Below, in pieces: positions 1 through 6,261 of a stretch of DNA of 19,404 nucleotides. Position 1 is the first letter of the stretch; each line of letters starts with the position of its first letter. The DNA is from a bacterium (GTDB lineage Bacteria; Desulfobacterota; UBA8473), in assembly GCA_009773075.1 (NCBI GenBank), contig WOUX01000010.1:1-19404 (forward strand), in the 5' to 3' direction. Position numbers and translations under genes: made by a program. Below the pieces are notes generated by a model. The model ran no database searches and was not told the DNA's origin. It was given only the letters and a program-made list of their open reading frames with translations.

Positions 1-771
1 TCGAATCTTTTATTCGTGGGAAGAAGTCGTTATTTAGGCCCCACATTGCATTCGCTAGACCTTTGATGCAGTCCAAGTAGTCCTTGTACTCGATTCCGTG
101 TGGTCTGATATCTATACCGTCTATGAAGAGAATGTGGTTAGTTCTGAGCTTCAGGTCCTGAATCGCCCTCTCGAACTGTTGTTCGATGTACAGCAGATTA
201 ACCTGGAAGCGAGATTCTTTCGATGTCAGAGACCCACCTTCCTCTCCACTGAGCTTCAGGTTCTTAGCAACAAGCTCGGCTGCTATTTTTGAATTCTCAA
301 CTAACTCAAGTGCACATAGGATTTCTGGAGAGAACGCACCATGATAGTACTCATCAACCGCAGTAGATAGAGCTTTAAGACGACCACTCTTGCTAAAAGG
401 ATTGTGATCAAGTTCCTTGGGCTGAATATCTCGTGCCAGCAGCATGAGAAGAATGACCTTCCAAATGCTTGTGTAGTCGGATAACTGTAACTGTTTGCTT
501 TGTTTTAGGAAGACAAACTTGTTGTAATCAGTCTCGCGAATGTACTTTAGAGAAGAGAGTGTATTCTGATAGCTGTTGTTAGAAAGATAGACAGCAGAGG
601 CACAGTCTTGCCGGTCCCCTTTTCACCAATCAGAAAGAAAGACTGGGGTCTCATCAAGTCGTCAAGAAACTCATTCTTGACGAAGATAGAATTGAACAGG
701 TCCTTGTTCTCGCGTCTCTGGTAGTTCTCCGCGTCACTAAATCCAAGATTGAGTTTAGGAATTGCTTTCAT
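1..771 (-). pseudogene. P-loop ATPase of the Sll1717-like type, frameshifted and cut by the window edge
   Basis: The first 57 or so codons from the ATG at 771 end in a Walker A motif, IGEKGTGKT. A SD (AGGAGG) lies about 10 bases upstream of the start. Right after GKT the frame is lost and reaches TAA near 547. Shifting frame once at about 604-609 restores an uninterrupted reading to base 1: AVYLSNNSYQNTLSSLKY, an ISDYTSIWK-like helical region, and late in the piece ILFIDGIDIRP, a Walker B-like strand. The C-terminus lies outside the window. I recognise the pattern as the poorly characterised Sll1717-type ATPases, so the role is unknown beyond probable NTP binding. One missing base explains the break; it may be a real lesion or a sequencing error. 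The gene is divergent from nrdD and shows no functional link to it. Confidence 0.7.
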
Positions 772-796
772 CTGTCTTAGTCCTCCTTGCCATTTA

Positions 797-819
797 ACAC
801 CTCCGTTAGTTTGAGGTGT
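797..819 (-). promoter_or_regulatory. Inverted repeat in the leader of the ATPase gene
   Basis: A perfect 7-bp inverted repeat, ACACCTC (797-803) and GAGGTGT (813-819), has a 9-base loop. On the minus strand it would form a hairpin a few bases upstream of the AGGAGG ribosome-binding site of the ATPase. No T-run follows on either strand, so it is not a classical terminator. It could be a translational hairpin or an operator; only the symmetry is certain. Confidence 0.35.
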
Positions 820-1037
820 CTACATTAACGGGGGAACTGCCGTATTCGCTCCAATGGTTGGTTAGGTGGCAGATAACCTTACCGTTTATAATAATATAGT
901 TGGGAGAGCCTCTATTGCCTCATTTTAAGAATATTATTTGGAATATATCAACTGTAATCTGTTTATTATTATAATATCATCCATTGCGATTGTATAATCT
1001 TTTTATAAATATTTTTTTGATTTATTCATTTTTTTCC
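820..1037. other. AT-rich intergenic region between divergent genes
   Basis: This is the upstream half of the spacer between the ATPase and nrdD. It is strongly AT-rich from about 885 on and holds no ORF with a credible start. I see no second strong promoter and no FNR-type TTGAT-N4-ATCAA site. A short GGTTA/TAACC symmetry near 862-879 is too small to interpret. Confidence 0.4.
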
Positions 1038-1066
1038 TTGACATACTATATCTTGTGGTATATACC
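1038..1066 (+). promoter_or_regulatory. Sigma70-type promoter of nrdD
   Basis: A perfect -35 hexamer TTGACA (1038-1043), a 17-bp spacer and a -10 TATACC (1061-1066) stand about 70 bases before the nrdD start. The first NrdR-like box begins on the last base of the -35 and fills most of the spacer. The second lies just downstream of the -10. That arrangement suits repression by blocking RNA polymerase. Confidence 0.6.
1043..1058 (+). promoter_or_regulatory. NrdR box 1 (putative)
   Basis: The 16-mer ATACTATATCTTGTGG matches 13 of 16 positions of the NrdR consensus acaCwAtATaTwGtgt by eye. It sits between -35 and -10 of the nrdD promoter. NrdR is the ATP/dATP-sensing repressor of ribonucleotide reductase genes and normally binds paired boxes about three helical turns apart. 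Confidence 0.6.
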
Positions 1067-1073
1067 TCAACTC

Positions 1074-1089
1074 ATACAATATAAGCTAT
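1074..1089 (+). promoter_or_regulatory. NrdR box 2 (putative, weaker)
   Basis: The 16-mer ATACAATATAAGCTAT starts exactly 31 bp after box 1 and shares its ATAC(A/T)ATAT half. It matches about 11 of 16 consensus positions; the right half is degenerate. The spacing equals that typical of paired NrdR boxes, which supports the assignment more than the match itself does. Confidence 0.5.
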
Positions 1090-1134
1090 ATATAAACGGA
1101 CAAACCTGAGATCATTAACTTGTGGAGGCATTTT

Positions 1135-3282
1135 ATGAATATCTTAAAAAAGGTTGATTTTGAAAACGAAACCAGAAGGATAAAAGCTGACGAAGAAACC
1201 ACTGATATGGCACTGTTTGTCCGTACCTCTAAAGAGGACATTTTAGGCTGGAACAGGCAAAGAATTGTCGATGCCCTGGTAAGAGAAACCTACGTTGATA
1301 CTGATACTGCAGAAGAGATCAGCAAAGAGGTAGAAAGACAGATTGTTGATTCCAAGATCACAGTTGTCACAGCCCCTCTTATAAGGGAATTGGTAGATGC
1401 CAAACTCATCGAAAGGGGTTTAGAGCAGGCGCGGAAGATGCACACCCGGTTAGGGGTTCCTCTTTATGACGTAGATCAGCTCATCCTCCATCCTAACAAA
1501 GAGAATGCCAATGTCCCCCATGGCCCTGAAGCTACAAATCTGACTTTAGCAGAAGTGATTAAAAAGGAATACGCCCTGCTCAACGTCTTTTCACAAGAGA
1601 TAGGGGATGCCCATATGCGGGGAGATATACACATCCATGATCTGGGGTTTATTGATCGTCCTTATTGTTCAGGGCAGTCCCTGGAGTATATCAAAAAATT
1701 CGGTCTAAATCTCCCCAATTCCCTCTCTATAGCAAAACCTGCAAAGCATCCAGAGGTCCTGCTAGCCCATATGGTGAAGTTTGCGGCTGCACTACAAAGC
1801 CATTTTGCCGGTGCTATCGGATGGGATGCTGTTAATCTATTCTTTGCCCCTTATTTAGAAGGATTAAGTGATGCAGAGGTAAAACAGCTGGCCCAGATGC
1901 TCATCTTTGAGTTTTCCCAGCAGGCAGTGGCTCGAGGAGGGCAGGCAATCTTTACAGATATCAACTTATACTGGGAAGTTCCTAAACATTTCGAGGATGT
2001 TCCTGCTATTGGTCCTGGTGGTACCTATACTGGCGAACCTTATGGATACTATCTAAAAGAGTCCCAGAGGTTCGTGTGGTTGCTCTTTGATGTATTTAAG
2101 GAAGGGGATGGGGTTGGCAGACCTTTCTTCTTCCCCAAGCCTCTGGTCCATATTACAGAAAAGTTCTTTAAGACACCTGGTCATGAAGCATTTCTAGATC
2201 ATATATGTGATGTTGCAAGTGAAAAAGGAAATACCTACTTTGTATTTGACAGGGGTAATACAGCCAAGATTTCGGAATGCTGTCGGTTAAGCTTTAAACT
2301 CGAGACCTCTGATCTTGAGGATGCTAACGAGCCATGGAAGATGAGATATACTGCTCTTCAAAACGTAACCTTAAACCTACCCAGAATGGGATATCTGGCA
2401 AAAGGAGATGATACCAAATTATATTCCAATATCTCTGAATTCATGGAAATGGCAGTACAGGCACATCTCCAAAAGAAGGCTTTTATAGAAAAATTGCTGT
2501 CCCTTGGAGAAAAAGGTCCTTTAGCCTTACTTACTATGAACAAGGATGGCTCTCCCTATTTAAGAATGCATAGAGCTACTTATTTAATTGGGATGTTAGG
2601 ATTGAATGAACTGATCAAGATTCACACAGGTGAGGAATTGCAAGATTCTAAGGCTTCTTTGAAATTTGGCTTAAAGATAATCGCCCATATGAAGTTATTG
2701 ACCGATAAGTTAGGCAAAAAGCACGGAATGAGATTTGTCCTTGAGCAATCACCTGCAGAAAGCACTGCTTATCGGTTTGCTAAATTGGATCTAAAATACC
2801 ATTCACCGGAATCAGGTCACATAGTCAAAGGCGACATATCAAAAGGTGAGGTTTATTACACAAATTCTACATATCTTCCTGTCTCGTTACAAGTCAATCC
2901 AATTGAACGAGTCAGAAAGGAAGGACTCTTTCATCCACTGATAGAGGCAGGGTCATTAACCCATATATGGCTTGGTGAGGCAAAGCCATCAAAGGAGTCG
3001 TTGACAAATTTTGTTATAAAAACCTTTAGAGGCACTCTAAACGATCAGGTAGCCTTTTCTCCTGAGTTTACAACCTGCATATCCTGTGGCAAAACTGCCA
3101 GAGGATTAAGCGAAAAGTGCACCTACTGTGGTTCCCACGAGGTAGAAGGTATTACAAGGATCACGGGTTATTTTACGAAGACCTCGAGTTGGAACAAAGG
3201 TAAGATAGGGGAACTAAACGATAGGTTTAGAAACCATGGCTTCTTACAGGAGAGAGAGCTAGATGTTATTAACTTACGGTAA
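1135..3282 (+). CDS. nrdD: Anaerobic (class III) ribonucleoside-triphosphate reductase
   Basis: Reduces ribonucleotides to deoxyribonucleotides for DNA synthesis without oxygen, using a glycyl radical. The 715-residue protein opens with an ATP-cone-like allosteric domain (about 27-70, VRTSKEDILGWNRQRIVDAL). The ten-stranded barrel follows, with HIHDL (166-170), RPYCSGQS (Cys178) and SECCRLSF (Cys382/383) as candidate active-site cysteines. Near the C-terminus are a four-Cys zinc site (C648, C651, C662, C665) and the RITGYF motif with Gly678 as the radical glycine. I chose ATG 1135 over an in-frame TTG at 1120 because GGAGG at 1124-1128 lies 6 bases before it; from the TTG, that SD would fall inside the gene. 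The length is normal and the frame intact. It heads the nrdD-redoxin-receiver-nrdG cluster. Confidence 0.96.
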   Translation: MNILKKVDFENETRRIKADEETTDMALFVRTSKEDILGWNRQRIVDALVRETYVDTDTAEEISKEVERQIVDSKITVVTAPLIRELVDAKLIERGLEQARKMHTRLGVPLYDVDQLILHPNKENANVPHGPEATNLTLAEVIKKEYALLNVFSQEIGDAHMRGDIHIHDLGFIDRPYCSGQSLEYIKKFGLNLPNSLSIAKPAKHPEVLLAHMVKFAAALQSHFAGAIGWDAVNLFFAPYLEGLSDAEVKQLAQMLIFEFSQQAVARGGQAIFTDINLYWEVPKHFEDVPAIGPGGTYTGEPYGYYLKESQRFVWLLFDVFKEGDGVGRPFFFPKPLVHITEKFFKTPGHEAFLDHICDVASEKGNTYFVFDRGNTAKISECCRLSFKLETSDLEDANEPWKMRYTALQNVTLNLPRMGYLAKGDDTKLYSNISEFMEMAVQAHLQKKAFIEKLLSLGEKGPLALLTMNKDGSPYLRMHRATYLIGMLGLNELIKIHTGEELQDSKASLKFGLKIIAHMKLLTDKLGKKHGMRFVLEQSPAESTAYRFAKLDLKYHSPESGHIVKGDISKGEVYYTNSTYLPVSLQVNPIERVRKEGLFHPLIEAGSLTHIWLGEAKPSKESLTNFVIKTFRGTLNDQVAFSPEFTTCISCGKTARGLSEKCTYCGSHEVEGITRITGYFTKTSSWNKGKIGELNDRFRNHGFLQERELDVINLR

Positions 3283-3290
3283 AAGTCCCG

Positions 3291-3345
3291 CTAACTGTAA
3301 GCCCAGTTAGAGACGTTCGCTAATGAGATATCATTTCTAACTGGG
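3291..3345 (+). promoter_or_regulatory. Competing hairpins between nrdD and the redoxin gene
   Basis: CAGTTAG (3304-3310) can pair upstream with CTAACTG (3291-3297; 7 bp, 6-base loop). Alternatively CCCAGTTAGA (3302-3311) can pair downstream with TCTAACTGGG (3336-3345; 10 bp), enclosing a small AATGA/TCATT hairpin (3322-3335). The two folds exclude each other. A-rich sequence and the redoxin SD follow, with no T-run, so this is not a standard terminator. It may stabilise the nrdD mRNA end, or tune expression of the next gene. Confidence 0.4.
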
Positions 3346-3379
3346 TAAGCTAAAAAAAGAAAGGAGGAAGATTAATATT

Positions 3380-3646
3380 ATGGGATCAGTAAAAATATTT
3401 TTTAAGTCTGACTGCCCCAAGTGCCCTGCTGCAAAGAATATGGGAATTATATTAAAAAAAGAGGGGGTCAATGTAACAAATTATAACTTGGACACTCTGG
3501 ATGGATTGGCAGAGGGGGCATATTACAGCGTTATGGCAACACCAACCCTGATTATAGAAGACGAAGAGGAGAACCATATCGCTGATTTCAGAGGAGATGT
3601 GCCCACAGTTCAAGATATTCAAAAACTTATAAACCAACATCAATAA
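3380..3646 (+). CDS. Glutaredoxin/NrdH-like thioredoxin-fold protein
   Basis: An 88-residue thioredoxin-fold protein, the usual size of NrdH-type redoxins. The N-terminal strand VKIFFKS leads into a CPKC redox motif (Cys12/Cys15), and a cis-proline loop is visible in MATPTLII. An AGGAGG SD sits at 3362-3367, 12 bases before the ATG, which is a little long. It starts 97 bases after nrdD in the same direction. Inferred role: thiol donor to NrdD, as in class III reductases that use a redoxin rather than formate. This depends on the active-site chemistry of this NrdD, which cannot be settled by reading alone. It could equally be a general thioredoxin-like reductant. Confidence 0.8.
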   Translation: MGSVKIFFKSDCPKCPAAKNMGIILKKEGVNVTNYNLDTLDGLAEGAYYSVMATPTLIIEDEEENHIADFRGDVPTVQDIQKLINQHQ

Positions 3647-3720
3647 ATTCCATTAAAAATATCATTTATGCCTAAATAAATAGAGTGTTCTGAAATTTAA
3701 AATTTGGCTGGGAGTCAACA

Positions 3721-4140
3721 ATGGCTACAAAAAACGCACATAAGATTCTGGTGGTAGACGATGAAAAGGGTATTAGAGAAGCGATCTATGCCCTTTTGAC
3801 TATGGAAGGTTATTCAGTAGTCACTGCCGAGGATGGGATTGCTGCTCTCAAGAAACTACAGAACGACTCCTATGATCTCCTGATTACTGATCTTGCAATG
3901 CCCAATATGGGGGGAGCGGAACTCCTTGATTGGGTTTGCCAAAGCAATATTAAAATGACTGCTCTAGTTATAACGGGATCGCCAATTATCAATATGGAAA
4001 AGGATATTAAGGATAAGGGGGCCTTTGCTTGTATCCCAAAGCCATTCCAGCTTAAGCATCTATCTTTCATGGTTCAGAAGGGATTAAAGATTAAATCGGG
4101 CAGAACTCCATCCAAAGGAATAAAATCTCTTAAAAGATAA
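3721..4140 (+). CDS. Stand-alone response regulator receiver domain protein
   Basis: A 139-residue single receiver (REC) domain with no output domain. The acidic pair Asp13-Asp14 (ILVVDDE), the phospho-acceptor Asp57 (LLITDLAMPN), Thr85 (VITG) and Lys107 (IPKPF) are all present, so it should be phosphorylatable. A short basic tail (about 120-139) follows the fold. The upstream SD is weak (GGGAG around 3710). The gene ends 23 bases before the TTG of the NrdG-like gene, so the two are probably co-transcribed. No histidine kinase is nearby. Proteins of this type relay phosphate or act by binding a partner; the partner here is unknown. A regulator inside an nrd cluster is unusual. Confidence 0.88.
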   Translation: MATKNAHKILVVDDEKGIREAIYALLTMEGYSVVTAEDGIAALKKLQNDSYDLLITDLAMPNMGGAELLDWVCQSNIKMTALVITGSPIINMEKDIKDKGAFACIPKPFQLKHLSFMVQKGLKIKSGRTPSKGIKSLKR

Positions 4141-4163
4141 GAGAGAATGAACAGTCAAAGACA

Positions 4164-4757
4164 TTGACTCAAATTAAAGGATTCTTAGAAACTTCCTTCG
4201 TAGACTGGCCAGGCAAGATTGCTTCTGTAATATTTCTACCTTACTGTAACTTCCGCTGCCCTTACTGTCATAATCACGGCATTGTCCTAACCCCTGAGAA
4301 GTATGAGACTATCCCTGTAGAATATGTTTTAACCCGCTTAAATGAGTTTAAGGGATGGATTGATGGTGTCTGTATAACAGGAGGAGAACCTACCTTACAT
4401 CCCTCTCTTCCAGAGTTTATCCGTAAGTTCAGGGTTCAAAATTTCCTCATAAAACTCGACACTAATGGAACAAACCCTAATGTCTTGAGAAACTTAATAA
4501 GCAATAAATTAATCGACTATGTATCTATGGATGTCAAAGCTCCTTTAGATGAAATCAGATATTCCAAGTGCGCGGGGGTTCCAGTCAATTTAAAGGATAT
4601 AAGAGAAAGCATATCTCTTCTGGAAGGGGGGACAGTCCCCTATGAATTCAGGGTTACCGTCGTTCCTGGTTTACTTAAGGAAGATGATATCATAGAATTG
4701 GTAAAGCAGCTAGCTAGAGCAGACAAACTTAAGATTCTTCAGACACCAAATCCATAG
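4164..4757 (+). CDS. nrdG: Anaerobic ribonucleotide reductase activating protein (radical SAM), probably C-terminally shortened
   Basis: A radical SAM enzyme of the NrdG/pyruvate-formate-lyase-activase type that would generate the glycyl radical on NrdD Gly678. The SAM/4Fe-4S motif CNFRCPYC (Cys28, Cys32, Cys35) follows the family start KGFLETSFVDWPGK. ITGGEPT (71-77) and a VSMDVKAP strand (120-127) are the SAM-binding and barrel elements. The only usable start is TTG 4164; an in-frame TAA lies at 4131 and no ATG or GTG intervenes. No good SD is visible, so translation may be coupled to the receiver gene. The protein ends abruptly at 197 residues (KILQTPNP). Homologues usually continue for a few tens of residues after the strand that here reads LKILQ, so the 3' end looks lost or shifted. 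No convincing continuation is readable in the other frames. Confidence 0.82.
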   Translation: MTQIKGFLETSFVDWPGKIASVIFLPYCNFRCPYCHNHGIVLTPEKYETIPVEYVLTRLNEFKGWIDGVCITGGEPTLHPSLPEFIRKFRVQNFLIKLDTNGTNPNVLRNLISNKLIDYVSMDVKAPLDEIRYSKCAGVPVNLKDIRESISLLEGGTVPYEFRVTVVPGLLKEDDIIELVKQLARADKLKILQTPNP

Positions 4758-4840
4758 CCAACAACCTTACACCTCATCTAACCCTTGATATGCCTATACG
4801 ACTGACCACTGACAACGTATAATTGACACTATGCTATTTT
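4758..4840. other. Short spacer with a 7-mer direct repeat
   Basis: No gene is seen here. ACTGACC and ACTGACA (4801-4814) form an imperfect tandem 7-mer. It begins 43 bases after the premature-looking end of the NrdG-like gene and resembles repeats elsewhere in the window. Confidence 0.3.
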
Positions 4841-4873
4841 TGTCTTGACAAAAGTTGTCTTTTCCTTTTATAT
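4841..4873 (+). promoter_or_regulatory. Promoter of the SDR gene with overlapping palindromes
   Basis: TTGACA (4845-4850), a 17-bp spacer and TTATAT (4868-4873) make a strong sigma70-type promoter about 110 bases upstream of the SDR start. Two small palindromes overlap the -35: TGTC-TT-GACA (4841-4850) and GACAA-AAG-TTGTC (4847-4859). They may form an operator, but this is symmetry only. Confidence 0.55.
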
Positions 4874-4986
4874 TTCAACTTTAGAATAACGCACAATAGT
4901 TTATTAATTACTATTTATTAACCCCCACTACAGGAATGGTTCGGTTTACTAGAAACCACCATTCTAACCTTAAGAAAGGAGATATT

Positions 4987-5892
4987 ATGTCTGAAATTCG
5001 CTTTGATGGAAGAGTAGCCGTCATTACCGGGGCAGGAAGAGGATTGGGAAGGAGTCACGCACTGCTGTTGGGTTCCAGGGGAGCAAAAGTGGTTGTAAAC
5101 GACATGGGAGGAGCTGTAGATGGTACAGGTGGAGGGGCGAAGTCGCCTGCGGAGGAAGTGGCAGCAGAGATAAAGGCAGCCGGTGGGGAAGCGGTAGCCG
5201 ACTATAACGGCGTCCACACCCCAGAAGGCGCAAAGGGAATCATAGAAACTGCTACTAAGGCATTTGGGAAGGTCGACATACTTATAAACAACGCTGGAAT
5301 TCTGAGGGATGTTACATTTATAAAGATGACGGATGAACAATGGGACGGCGTTTTGAAGGTTCATCTATATGGTTCGTACTACGTTACCAAAGCGGCTTGG
5401 CCGATAATGAGAGAGAATAATTACGGACGCATTGTTATGACCACCTCTGCAGCCGGGCTATACGGTAACTTCGGTCAAACAAATTACTCAACGGCAAAAC
5501 TGGCACTTGTGGGCTTTATGAATTCGTTAAAGGCTGAAGGGGCAAAATTCAATATCATGGTAAATACCATTGCTCCGGGGGCAGTTTCCAGAATGACCGA
5601 ATCGATTATGCCAAAAGAAGTCCTCGACCTTATGGTACCTGAATTGGTATCTCCCATGGTAGCCCTTATGTGTTCTGAGGATTTCAAAGAATCAGGGCAT
5701 ATCATGGCAGCCGGCGCCGGCCATTTTGCCAAGGCACAAATCGTCGAGTCGAAAGGTGTATATTTCAACCCGAAAAGCAAGGTAACCCCTGAAGATATTC
5801 AAGGAAAACTCCAGGATATCGTGAACATGGAAGGGGCAGTAACACTGCCAAATGCCATGGATGGCGTTGGTAAATTTTTCAAAAAGGGCTAG
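4987..5892 (+). CDS. SDR-family oxidoreductase, (3R)-hydroxyacyl-CoA dehydrogenase (MFE-2) type
   Basis: A 301-residue short-chain dehydrogenase. The cofactor motif TGAGRGLG (14-21), NNAG (101-104) and the catalytic Ser154, Tyr167 and Lys171 (YSTAK) are all present. The FDGRVAVITGAGRGLGR start, the VVVNDMGG segment after beta-2 with its glycine-rich insert, and the C-terminal extension resemble the dehydrogenase domain of peroxisomal multifunctional enzyme type 2. NAD-dependent oxidation of 3-hydroxyacyl-CoA is therefore likely. The SCP2 and hydratase domains of MFE-2 are absent. ATG 4987 is preferred over an in-frame ATG at 4936 because AAAGGAG lies 5-6 bases upstream and SDR homology begins there. 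It appears monocistronic, with its own promoter and a hairpin just after the stop. Which acyl chain it acts on cannot be told. Confidence 0.88.
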   Translation: MSEIRFDGRVAVITGAGRGLGRSHALLLGSRGAKVVVNDMGGAVDGTGGGAKSPAEEVAAEIKAAGGEAVADYNGVHTPEGAKGIIETATKAFGKVDILINNAGILRDVTFIKMTDEQWDGVLKVHLYGSYYVTKAAWPIMRENNYGRIVMTTSAAGLYGNFGQTNYSTAKLALVGFMNSLKAEGAKFNIMVNTIAPGAVSRMTESIMPKEVLDLMVPELVSPMVALMCSEDFKESGHIMAAGAGHFAKAQIVESKGVYFNPKSKVTPEDIQGKLQDIVNMEGAVTLPNAMDGVGKFFKKG

Positions 5893-5904
5893 TTTTGACT
5901 ATTG

Positions 5905-5937
5905 GGGTATGGAGGTATTACCAAGACCTCCATACCC
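5905..5937 (+). terminator. Strong hairpin after the SDR gene, probable terminator
   Basis: A perfect 12-bp stem, GGGTATGGAGGT (5905-5916) with ACCTCCATACCC (5926-5937), has a 9-base loop and begins 12 bases after the SDR stop. The T-rich stretch starts about 15 bases later (5951 on) rather than directly after the stem. It may work as a weak intrinsic terminator or as an mRNA 3'-end stabiliser. Confidence 0.6.
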
Positions 5938-6055
5938 TGGAAAATCCCCCTTTTTCTTTGTTTTCATATCCATCCCCTATTTTTGCCCCCTTTATCTCTT
6001 CTCCAAGAGAAAAGTTCTTATAGCTGGATCATCTCCAAATCAGTTGATGGATTAT
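5938..6055. other. Spacer without a supported gene
   Basis: A pyrimidine-rich stretch with a short TCTCTT/AAGAGA symmetry (5995-6010). I see no gene. Confidence 0.3.
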
Positions 6056-6228
6056 GAGGATTCGAGGGGTCAAGGAGTCAAGGATTCTAGTGAAATGATT
6101 TAGGCTATATGAAGGCTAAAGAGATGGAGAAAGTTCAGGCTGATATAGCAGAGGTGGAAAGGATGCTCAAGGCACTTATAAAATCATTGTAAAACAAACA
6201 CTTGAACCCTTGAATCCTCGAATCCTTT
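6056..6228. mobile_element. Collapsed IVS/four-helix-bundle-type element with inverted repeats
   Basis: The left end has GGATTCGAGG (6058-6067), followed by imperfect octamers GGTCAAGG and AGTCAAGG. The right end has the exact complement CCTCGAATCC (6216-6225), preceded by octamers CTTGAACC and CTTGAATC (6201-6216). Between them is only the tail of a four-helix-bundle (S23/IVP-like) reading frame. The architecture matches genes of that family, which are often bordered by such degenerate inverted repeats. Most of the gene is deleted, so this is a remnant. The mobility of the family is known from 23S rRNA intervening sequences; movement of this copy is inferred. Confidence 0.5.
6094..6192 (+). 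pseudogene. C-terminal remnant of a four-helix-bundle (S23/IVP-like) protein
   Basis: After an in-frame TGA at 6091 the frame reads NDLGYMKAKEM and then a helix ending AEVERMLKALIKSL before TAA at 6190-6192. This is the recognisable last helix of the S23-like four-helix-bundle family, whose ends read roughly EIEEVxRMLxxLIKSL. An ATG at 6109 would give 27 residues but has no SD. The first three helices are missing, so this is a decayed fragment and not a small gene. Confidence 0.55.
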
Positions 6229-6261
6229 TTACCAACTAAATAATGGCGGTGGGTAGATAAG

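Noticed and set aside
141..266. Direct repeat TGAGCTTCAGGT occurring twice, about 105 bases apart
   Set aside because: Both copies encode an LKL stretch of the ATPase in the same frame; chance similarity of coding sequence is enough.
820..880. Possible integron attC site (GTTAGGT core-like motif near 865)
   Set aside because: No matching inverse core at a proper distance, no paired L boxes, and no integrase or cassette structure nearby.
3302..3345. Intrinsic terminator after nrdD
   Set aside because: The stem is good but A-rich sequence and an SD follow instead of a T-run, so I list it as a regulatory structure.
5852..6103. An 83-codon frame overlapping the SDR end
   Set aside because: It begins inside the SDR gene in another frame and runs through the terminator hairpin and element border; no family resemblance.
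6056..6228. Octamer runs as a CRISPR array
   Set aside because: Units are 7-8 bases, degenerate and contiguous, with no spacers and no cas genes.
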